NCBI GenBank assembly: GCA_951640195.1
Contig: OX621174.1
Coordinates: 744,001 to 808,000, forward strand
Source of the DNA: Porpolomopsis calyptriformis
Lineage: Eukaryota; Basidiomycota; Agaricomycetes; Agaricales; Hygrophoraceae
DNA: 64,000 bases
Direction: 5' to 3'
Each line of letters starts with the position of its first letter. The stretch's first letter is position 1. A program made the position numbers and the translations under genes. Under the pieces are notes generated by a model that worked only from the letters and a program-made list of their open reading frames with translations, searched no databases and was not told the origin of the DNA. Shown here piece after piece: positions 22,717 through 32,014 of this stretch.

Positions 22717-23199
22717 CGGGCTACTCTTCGCATGGGAGGATGGAGGGTGAGGTGTGGCATCTCGGTCTCGATGATTTTCTCCCCCACTGTTTCAGGATGA
22801 GCGATAAGGATGAAAACGAAGTTCAGGGGTGGGGGACAGTTGGTGAGATGCACCCAGATGACTGCCCATGAGATCTTCATGTGCCAGCAGAGACTGACCA
22901 TTGCCAACATCACCAACAAGATCCATAGCACACAATAAAACAATCATCGGGCGGGGAGGAGGAGCAATTGAAGCAAAAGGAGGAATAGACTTGGATGTCA
23001 CCATCAAGGTAATCGCGAGGATGGTGAGATAGTTTTGGGTGCAGAAAAGTGATTGGATTCATATAAGGAAATCAATTAGAGCATGTGTCATGCTCATATG
23101 TTATAATGGAATAGTAGAGTCCACCATTGTTAGTAGTGCCCACCATTGTTGGCACGGTGTTAAAATTCAGACATTGGGATTTCTTTAAGTAGTGTTAAA

Positions 23200-24516
23200 A
23201 TGACCCAACCCCCATCTTCACTGAATGGTAAATACATCCTCAAAGGTACCCTGAAAGCGCACCGCAGTGCCATTTTATGTTTCGGTTCAACGGATGATAG
23301 TAGGATCCTTGCCAGTGGAGGTGAATATCCAAAACCATTCCCCTTATTTGTGCTAATACAATTACAGGAACTGATGGCATGAGGTTGTGGAATATCCTGA
23401 CAATGAAGGCTATAGACTGTCCAGGTGGCGCAGGAATGAGAGGGGCTACTACTGCTGTTGCGTGGATTAGACGCGAGGATGAACCCAACGAAGCATTGTT
23501 TTATGGAATGCAAAATGGCTATCTTATTTGCTGGAAGCAAACGAAAAATGGGCATGTTTCTGTGAGTGCTCATCTTCTGCATAGGTTTCAGTGTTCATGG
23601 ATTACCAGGCATCATTTGAGGAGCTGCACTGTGTACAGCTCGCCAAGCCTGGAGAAATCACTGGACTTGCATTCGATGCGGCATCAAACCACCTCATCAT
23701 CTGCAATCATAATTCGGTTGTACAATTATTCACTATAGATGGGTTGATGAAACCGCGTGCCATCTTCTCCATCACCATTGAGAACTTTCTCCCAAAGGCG
23801 ATCACATTCGGCCATATGAATGGAGACACAAGAGAGGTATTGACTTTCGGACTCCACAGTGGTCAAATGTGAGCCTTACTTTCTCTCTACTGCTGTAACC
23901 TGATATCCAAGTATTCGCAGACACACCTTGTGAGGAAGCGATGGGAAGATTGAGCATACCTGAACTATTGGGGGAATGATGTACATTGGTTGAGATGCTG
24001 AATTCTGTTCTACGTTTACACATTCATGCTCAGAGGGGATGCGGCGGTGAATGCGAGGAAAGGTGTCTTCTGCATTGACAAGCCTTCTCAAGGGGTGGCT
24101 CTCTATCGGCTGGATACAGGGACGTGAATTTGCACATTCCCCATACCTATTACACGATCGCAAAGGCCCCAACAAGTGTCCTTCACAGAAGACTGCAGCA
24201 TCATCGTCAGTAGTAGCGATCACGGAGTTGTCTATGTTTTTGACAGGAGAGGTGGTACTGTATTAGATAAACTGAAGATGGATCCAGATGATTGGATTCA
24301 GACTGTTACAGTGAGAGAGGTTGTCTAGTAAACTCCCAACTAAGACAATTCCAGGCAATGGATGTGAACGGCACCCCAGTCATTCTTGCTACGAAGTCAA
24401 GAGACATTGGTGGAGATAACAATATCTTCATCTGGAAAAAATGTGTGAACAAACGTCTGGAACATGATAATCAGGCTTCTAGTCCCACCTGGAACAGCTT
24501 GCGTATCGCGTGTTAG
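23200..24516 (+). pseudogene. WD40-repeat protein gene, probably degraded
   Basis: Starts MTQPPSSLNGKYILKGTLKA and shows WD40-type repeats: KAHRSAILCFGSTDDSRILASGG, then after an intron GMRLWNILTMKAI, then EITGLAFDAASNHLIICNHN. Later come CSIIVSSSDHGVVYVFDRR and WIQTVT, and after an intron (about 24311-24352) GTPVILATKSRDIGGDNNIF. I recall this family as multi-copy in mushrooms. A TGA at 24125-24127 lies in frame where relatives carry a basic residue, so a CGA to TGA change is likely; an unrecognised intron could also explain it. The gene sits between a transposon accessory-type gene and a tnp2-like transposase. Confidence 0.6.
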
Positions 24517-24894
24517 ATTCTCACGTTCTTAGCTTCAGCTGCCTTCGTCTACCAAAACCTTAAGGTATGATTCCATCCACACAAGGAAGGTTCTCCTGAT
24601 GAACTGTCAAACAGGTTGGTGCATCTTGGGAAATAGAACATATGGGTTGCAAGATTTTGGATAGGGATTGGCTTGCTGAGAGCTGCATTGCTGATGGGGA
24701 TGATTGGGATAAATTCAGGGTCTGGGGATAAGGAATGTCTAGACACAGTTAGAACCACCTCTAGAAATGAGAGTGGCAATAATAGCAACAATGGTGGAAT
24801 ATCAGGCACTGACAGTGATGATGCACAAATTTGAAAGCGCAGGCTGCCAAATCGATAGGCCATTAGCAAGGGATCTAGCAGCACCTGCACAGTG

Positions 24895-25016
24895 TTGAAC
24901 ATTGTGCACGCAGGAATGGTAGAGCACTTCACAACTTTGAACATTGTGAAGGGATGAGAAAAGTGTAAGAGGAGGAATAGCAAAGCGCTTCGCAACATTG
25001 AACATTGTGAAGCGTG
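24895..25016. repeat. Repeated hairpins with TTGAACA-type loops
   Basis: Two inverted repeats: CTTCACAA (24927-24934) with TTGTGAAG (24944-24951), and CGCTTCGCAA (24986-24995) with TTGTGAAGCG (25005-25014, one G-T pair). A third, weaker copy precedes them near 24893-24912. Confidence 0.6.
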
Positions 25017-25189
25017 GAAGGAAGCAGTTATGTGCTGTTGCAGATTGTTACACTTTGTTATGCTTTCTGTTTGTTCTTGTTCCTGACGCTTACGCTCTCA
25101 TCAATTAAAGCTCCACTTGTGCAAAACACATTCAACCCCAGCTCCTCAAAGCCTAACAACAATTCTATACCCACCCTTGAAGTTTCCTA

Positions 25190-25470
25190 TCTGCCCCATC
25201 TTGTTGGTGTTCAATGCCAACAAGACTGCTTCTCGAAGTCTAACAAATTCCCACCCACTCGTCTACCCCATCTTGTTAGTGTTCAATGCCAACAAGACTA
25301 ATTCTTGAAGCTAACAAGTTCTGCCCACCCTTGTAGTCTTGTCCGCCCCCTCTTGTTAGCGTTCAACTCTAACAAGACTGATTCTCGAAGCCTAACAAGT
25401 TCCACCCACCCTTGAAGTCTCTTTATATCACATCTCATCAAACCCTTGTTAGTGTTCAACGCTCACAAGT
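25190..25470. repeat. Minisatellite of 70-80 base units, each holding a hairpin
   Basis: Three to four units repeat the order hairpin, TCGAAGCCTAACAAG-like segment, CCCACCC segment. Hairpin arms are CTTGTTGG/CCAACAAG at 25200-25224 and CTTGTTAG/CTAACAAG at 25352-25376. The third-unit stem changes on both sides together. Confidence 0.75.
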
Positions 25471-25533
25471 TCATCCTCCCCTTTTATCTCTCATTGTCGT
25501 TCCCAAATCTTTATAGTCTGGTATTCCTCAGGG

Positions 25534-28500
25534 ATGAAGCAGTATTATCTATGTCAATGCAAACTCCAGGATAATGAACACATGGTCCCCAAATCTAAAA
25601 GACTTGCTCACAACCTTGTGCTGCAGCTGAAGGCATCCGAGGTGGGTTTCTAATGCTATATATCCCTCCCGGCTAATTCACTCAACCCCTCTTAGAATTC
25701 ATCCCTTGTCGACTCAATGAAAGCCTTAACAGTGACAGACAAGCCTGAGACCAATGTAGTATGTGTTCCTCAGTCCTTTTCACCTTATTTTTTGAATAAC
25801 AATTGCTTCAGGATGCAGATTGCTCAATTTCCGACAGCAAGCTCGCTGATTTAATAACAGCTGTGACCCTCACTGATGATGCCTCTAATGTGACTGAGCA
25901 GCCAAGCAAGCTGTGGGCCTCTTGCACCAAGTTTCAACAGTCCAGGGCTGCCCATTCGGTGATTGGGGGGAGTATTCCCATTGGTGAGCTAGAACACAGT
26001 GTCCAGGCACTTCTCCTCAATCCACCTCCCTTTATCAGTACTCCTCCACATTCCCAACCCACTCACCACAATCCACTTCCCTTTATTAGGACTCCTGCGC
26101 ATTCTTCACCAGCTCGCTTTTCTGCTTCGACTATACCCCCCGCCACTCCCAAACAAAACCCCTCTGCTCTTATGAGCAAACCTGTTGGGGTGGTTGTCAG
26201 GAAAGCTCTTAATATCATTGCAAAGATTGAGTAGGAGATGCTTGCCATTGGCCCCACGCTCATTGTACCACATGACATTGATTATAGAGATGTCACCCAA
26301 GTTTTTCAAATGTGGGCATGACTGGAGGCAGCTGCAGCCCATGTTGATGCTGCTGAGCAATCCTTAAAATGCATCTGATGCTTGGAACAGGAGGTCCTTG
26401 CTTGTATAGACACTGTGGTCACCTTGTTGAAAGAGATGGATGCTCATCTCAGTTTCTTAGGAGCTGCTTTGCCTTCGCTGCCTGAGACTAAACCCGTCTT
26501 TTTTGATGCGAGTACATTTTGTCCATCACCGCTGCTTGGCATTTTTAAAAATATTACTGTGTCCTTAGCTCATATCTATGAAAACCCCATAGAGAGGTTA
26601 GACTTAATCACTCAACTAGCAATATTGTTAGGAATTGTGTGCAACATGATAATGGGCATTAGCACCAAGCTGTGTAACTTTATCATCAGCGTGGTGATGC
26701 TCATAGTGAAAATAGCTATGGCTACAGTATCTACGAAGGGAAATGAAGAATATGAATGTTACATTTTCAACTAGCTACCAACAAGTTTGTACACTGCCCT
26801 GAATCGGTTCAACATCGATGGACAGACCAAAATCTATGCTGTGTGTCCCAAGTGTAACTACACATACAAACCTTCTTGTGCTAGTTTCAAGGCTAGCTAC
26901 CCTACTCGATGCACCAATTGTATACTGGGACCCTCTGGATCTAGTATGTGTCATACAGAGTTGCTTGAAAATTGTCATGGCTGTCTCTGGCCATTGAAGC
27001 CATTCCTTGCGGCATCTTTTACAGACTATCTTGCCTGATTGCTGAGTAATGCTGACATTGAGTGCCTTTGCGACAAAGCCTGCGATAATGCTGTGAATGC
27101 TCTCAAGGAGCCTCCTAATCCAGATGTGATGAATATCTTCCATGCTGAGTTCATGAAAACCTTTGAAGGTCCCACCCCAGGAAAATTGTTCGTTAACAGA
27201 GGGGATAGGGTTCGCTTGGCATTTGCTATACAAACTGACTTTTTCAATCCGAATGGCACCAGAATGCATAGGAATCACGATTCAATCGGTATCATCTCCC
27301 TGGTCAATCTCAATCTTCCCGTTTCAATTCGCTACAAGCCAGAACACTTATTTTTAGTGGGTATCGTACCAGGCCCCAAGGAACCTGAGAAGGAAGAGAT
27401 TTCATATTTCTTGCAACCAGTCATTGATGAATGTGTCGTTGCATGGAAACTGGGAATTCATGTCTCCAAAACTGCGTCTTGTCCTGAACAAGGTTGTGAT
27501 GTTGAAGTAGTGATCGTTCTCTCTGTCAATGATCTGCCTGCAGCCTGCAAGGTATCGGGGAATGCAGGTTGTTGGTCTGACCTTTACTGCACTGCCTGTT
27601 GTTGTTACAGCTGGGAGACCATGTATCATAGCAACTTCTGCAATTGGGAACCAAGAAATGGATCAGAAATGTGTCGGCAGGCTGAAGTGTGGCAGCATGC
27701 TCAGACTTCCAAAGAGAGAGATGTCATCTTTACCCAGTATGGCGTGCGATGGTCTGAGTTCTGGAGACTACCCTACTGGGACCCCTCGTGGATGCTTGTA
27801 ATTGACAGCATGCATTGCATTCTTGAGGGTCTGGTCCATTATTACTGTCGCTATGTCCTCCAACTTGATGCCAAGCAAGCAATGACCAAGGACTCCATAG
27901 TTCCTGCGTTCCTCTATCCCTGGACACAGTATAGTCTGAATGTACCTCCAGAATATCGTATCAAGCACAAGAGGGAGATAAAGCAGATTTTAGAGATTCA
28001 CTCGATATTAGTTCTGCCCTTTAATAGTGGTGCAGGATCGATCACCTTGGATGAGCTGATGGTTAAACTCCTCAACAAAAATTTACCTGCTCTCAAATTC
28101 ATTTGCTACTCTCTTGATCTGTGGATGAAGGTTGTATGCCAGCAGGGAAAGATAGTCCCTGCACAAACAAAAAGACATTTTGCAAGTCTGCTGATAGACT
28201 GGGTGAGTCGAAACGCCATCTTCATTCATAACAACTCTAACATATATTCTGCAGCATCATACCATGCCTCTGACCTCTGTTACCTTCCTGCCTAGAGTCA
28301 CCACCCCTGAAACCATCAAGTACATCCAACAAGTAATCAAGGAGACCTTAACGCCCTCCTGGATCAATTCTGTGCCCACCAATTATGGTGAGAACTCTGT
28401 GGGCACCATCAAGGCTGATGAATGGTGCACTTTGAGTACGGTGTACCTTCCGATAGCCCTTGTCACCTTGTGGGCAGGAAAGGGTGACAAGCAGCCAGAA

Positions 28501-29396
28501 GAGTGCTTGCATTTCACTGCTGTTTTAGACCATACGATAACACTATTTCAAGCAGTTAACATCATTTGTCGATATACTATGAACCTCTAATGTGCAATGG
28601 CTTATCGCAATCTTATCAAACAATAGGTTGATGGTTTGCATATGCGTCACCCACACACAATGAATCACACGCGCCAGCCAAATGCCCATGCTCCCTTCCA
28701 TCTATACGACTACATCCTCCTCTTTGGACCTGTTGTCTCCTGGTGGTGTTTTCCCTTTGAGCGTCTGATTGGCACATTGCAGAAGATTAAGACCAACAAT
28801 CAGATTAGTGGTAAGTATTATTATTTATTCATGAAGTTGGCGTATTTATTGTTGACATCATGCTAGGTGAAATGGAAGCAACCATCACAAAGTTGTACAT
28901 GAGAGGAGCAAATCTTCGGAGGTGGTTGAACAAACCAGGATGCCCCAAGATCATATGACAATTCAAACGCCTTTTTGATAAGTCCTTTTCCTCTCAGGGC
29001 CAAGTAGATGGGAATGATGACCGGGACAAGGTGCAGTTGGAGCGTGCTTACTACAAACACAATGATATCATTTTTTCCCATTCCTCAACACATCTTGGCA
29101 ACAGTTTTATTTTGTACTATCCTACAAATTCTTCAACAACGCCAATTGCTGGGAGCATTCAAAAGATAGAGACCATTAACAACCAGGTGTTCTTTTTTGT
29201 CAAGCGCCAAACTCCACTTCCCCCAACCCAATCAGATCTGTTTTATCGATACACGTTCTTTCCTGCCACAGTTTATTCCTCAAAGATGGATGATGGGCCT
29301 GATGATGTGATTGATCCACAGTCAGTGGTGTCTCATATAGCACGATTTGAGTATTCTTCTGAATGTGCTGTCATTGTAAATCTATCAAGGATATAG
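25534..29396 (+). pseudogene. Second tnp2-like transposase, decayed by nonsense mutations
   Basis: Starts MKQYYLCQCK at 25534 and is followed by a Pro/Ser-rich region. A hydrophobic helix-rich stretch and then CPKCNYTYKPSCASF (zinc region, near 26850) come next. The core contains FEGPTPGKLFVNRGDRVRL, KTASCPEQGCDVEVVIVLS, RWSEFWRLPYWDPSWMLVID and SMHCILEGLVHYYCRYV. The C-terminal part contains ADEWCTLSTVYLPIALVTLW and WWCFPFERLIG. From 25803 to about 28290 one frame is kept, with stops at 26232, 26319, 26376, 26772 and 27036. Further TAA, TAG and TGA codons occur near 28588, 28624 and 28956. An intron with GTGAGT donor starts near 28202. The family differs from the 9-12 kb transposase. No terminal inverted repeat was identified. 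Confidence 0.82.
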
Positions 29397-30044
29397 GTAG
29401 ATTTATGAACATGTATTTATGTAGCTCTAATTGTAATCTTTTGTTTATTTGAGAATGTAAGAACAGTAGCGTATGATGATTGTACGCCTCTTGCATGCTT
29501 GTTGGATGCCTCTCGCACGCTTGTCGGATACCTGTCATACACTTGTCAGAGGCCTGTCGTATGCTCACCATGTGATTAGTTTTGGGTGTACCGAAACTAT
29601 TAGTTTCGGGATCCGTTTTGGGAGTTCCGAGGCTGAGGACGGAACTTTTGCTTTTGGCATGTCTGAAATCAGTACAGAAACTTGAAGTTCGGCAATAAAT
29701 TCCTGGCAGCCTGAAATTTTTGATTTCAGGAGTTGGAAAATTAGTCCCAAAACTTGAGTTATTATTTTGAGTTTCAAGATACCTGAAATGTTGAATGTCA
29801 GGCAAAAATTCAGTGCACCCTAAAACAGCACATATTCATATAGTTTCTGTGTAAATTTCAGAAATCCTCATTTTTTAAATTTCAATTCTGTTTTTGGTGG
29901 TCCTGAAATTTACAGCAAGATCTTAAGTTTCAGTTTAGTTTTCAGTACAACTGAAATTTTTTAATTTCCAGTGTGAGTGCACCCTGGGCAGCACTTACGA
30001 AAGCCTATTAGGCCCATTTTTAGGTGATGGGAAATCTGCCTAAC
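29397..30044. other. Probable subterminal region of the second transposon
   Basis: A four-unit degenerate 22-base tandem repeat (GCCTCTCGCACGCTTGTCGGAT type) lies at about 29487-29574. Then come many CTGAAATT/AATTTCAG words at 29640-29970, and two copies of GTGCACCCT followed by CAGCAC (29812-29831 and 29976-29995). Such clustered inverted words are typical of DNA transposon ends, but I could not find the partner terminus on the left. Confidence 0.4.
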
Positions 30045-30414
30045 TGTCACGGACATCTTTTTTCCTTTTTCTCTTAGTCATACTTGATTAGTCTCTGTTC
30101 CGTCTATCCTTCCGTTTTACCATTCTATACATAGAGACTGATCACATGTACCTTCCTTCCGACTCTTCACGAGTCACATTCCGTTTCCGATATTCCTTTT
30201 GTGACTCTTCACTAGTCACATTCCGGATTCCGCTTTGTAATCGTACATACGACTGACTCATGGCGATTCAGGTAGTTAGTATATAAAGCCTGATTTCTAG
30301 TCAGTAGGTTAAGTTCGATTCCTAGTTAGCTCCCCCACTCTTTAGTCGAATTCCATTTCCTCATCAGCCCCTCCAACGCGAGAAGTAAAACCCTTCGACT
30401 ACCGAATCATAACA
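30045..30414 (+). repeat. 5' LTR of the intact gypsy element
   Basis: TATATAAA at 30280-30287, with the predicted transcription start near 30311. I found no difference from the 3' LTR by eye. Confidence 0.93.
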
Positions 30415-30415
30415 A

Positions 30416-30426
30416 GAATCGAACTT
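30416..30426 (+). promoter_or_regulatory. Self-complementary primer-binding site
   Basis: GAATCGAACTT, one base after the LTR, is the exact reverse complement of AAGTTCGATTC at 30311-30321. That stretch begins about 24 bases after the TATA box. The 11-base length equals that known for Tf1 self-priming. Confidence 0.8.
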
Positions 30427-30589
30427 CCTTCTTGCGCATCAAACCACTTCCACTCTGGATCCTGCCGAAGACTTAACAAGGTCAATCTTCTCATCTGCAG
30501 ATTCAGATACTCCCTTTCAACCAATAGTATTCCAAACCCCCGCACAATCCATCATCCCCCTTTCCCCCTCATCATCATCACTGACATCA

Positions 30590-32014
30590 ATGTCTCAACA
30601 AGAGTATGAAGCCGATCAATCCGTTCCCGCACCAGGACCCAGTAACATCCCCCCTACCATTCAAGAAGAAGAAGAAGACGTCGTCCCATTTAACATGGAA
30701 CAAGAGCTCAGAGATTTAAGAGCACAAATCGACCAGTTCCGCGGTTGGTACTACAGCGAAGTCGACGTCAATGAAGAGCTCCGAAAGGAGCTGAAAGCTC
30801 TCAAAGAAAGTCGACGCGAAGAATCTGAACCAGCCACCCCTCCCCCACGACGACGATCTGTGCTTCGGGGACCTGGACTTTCCCCCTCGAATCCTTTCGT
30901 TTATCCCACAAGAAGAACCCAATCCGTCCAACCTCCATCCCAACCAACCTTTCCCACTCAACTACCCACCCAGACGACTGCTCCCCCCACACTTCCAGCC
31001 CCCACCAAAATCAAAATCGCCGATCCGACCGAGTATGATGGAACCTCCGAAAAGCTTGAAGACTTCATTCATCAATGTCGACTCAACTTTGTGGTCAAAG
31101 ACTACAACGATAAACAGAAGATCATCTATATGCTCTCCTACCTCGGTGACGGCAATCCACGGGCCTGGGGACGACTGTTCACAGAAGGAGTTGACAGGAC
31201 GAGGAATTTCGTATGGGACTATGCAACATTTTTGGACGATTTCAGGGAAGCTTTCGGAAGGATCAACCCAGCGGCGAAGGCGCGGATCGAGCTAGAGAAA
31301 GTGAAGATGACAGGAACGATAGAAGACTACAACCTTCGGTTCATGCAACACGCAGCAAGAACTGAGTACAACGAGACTGCTCTACTTCGGTTTTACAAAG
31401 CCGGACTCCCCCAGCCGATCCGAACGCGGATCTACTCGATGGACAATATGCCGTCGACTTTGCTGGACTGGACGACGAAAGCGGCCCAGTTCGAAGAACA
31501 GTACCAGGAACAACGAGCCGAACAAGCATTGTGGTCAAGTCGAGATCAAAAAGGAAAGAAGTCTGAAACCAAATCGAGTCCACGAGGAAACCCTTCCCGC
31601 TCCATCACCACCACCACCACTTCATCCCCGATTAAACAAGAATCGAGAGAAGCCTCTCTCAAGACAGCGAAACGAGACAACTCCTCCATCACTTGCTACA
31701 ATTGTGGCAAAAAGGGACACTATGCCAACGAATGTCGAAGTCCACGTGCTGAAGACGTTCCGGCACGTCAAGAATCCTCAAACTCTACTCGAGGAAAAGG
31801 AGGAAATCGCGGTCGAGGCAAAGGACGGAATGTCCGAACGATCAATCGGGTCGATACAGAAGAATTGGAAGCGCGGATAGAGGAGGTATCAGAGGACGAC
31901 GAAAAGGAAAAAAGGATGGCAAAGGACGACTTGAAGGATATGGGAATCGCAAATTGGAACAAGGAGAGACGGGCTGCGCTAGCTCGAGCGTTAAAAGAGC
32001 AAAAGGATTTTTAG
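30590..32014 (+). CDS. gag: Gag polyprotein
   Basis: 474 residues from an ATG in context ATCAATG. Acidic N terminus with a coiled-coil stretch (about residues 35-80), Pro-rich segment (85-140), capsid region with EYDGTSEKLEDFIHQCRLNF and a PRAWGRLF block, and basic Ser/Thr-rich linker. A CCHC knuckle CYNCGKKGHYANEC lies near residue 374, and an RGK-rich region follows. Gag packages the element RNA into virus-like particles. The frame overlaps pol by 61 bases, with pol in the -1 frame. No classical slippery heptamer is obvious in the overlap. Confidence 0.92.
   Translation: MSQQEYEADQSVPAPGPSNIPPTIQEEEEDVVPFNMEQELRDLRAQIDQFRGWYYSEVDVNEELRKELKALKESRREESEPATPPPRRRSVLRGPGLSPSNPFVYPTRRTQSVQPPSQPTFPTQLPTQTTAPPTLPAPTKIKIADPTEYDGTSEKLEDFIHQCRLNFVVKDYNDKQKIIYMLSYLGDGNPRAWGRLFTEGVDRTRNFVWDYATFLDDFREAFGRINPAAKARIELEKVKMTGTIEDYNLRFMQHAARTEYNETALLRFYKAGLPQPIRTRIYSMDNMPSTLLDWTTKAAQFEEQYQEQRAEQALWSSRDQKGKKSETKSSPRGNPSRSITTTTTSSPIKQESREASLKTAKRDNSSITCYNCGKKGHYANECRSPRAEDVPARQESSNSTRGKGGNRGRGKGRNVRTINRVDTEELEARIEEVSEDDEKEKRMAKDDLKDMGIANWNKERRAALARALKEQKDF

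Noticed and set aside
24549..24998. 149-codon minus-strand ORF
   Set aside because: Hydrophobic shadow over the 3' flank of the WD40 gene and the hairpin cluster; no family and no clear start context.
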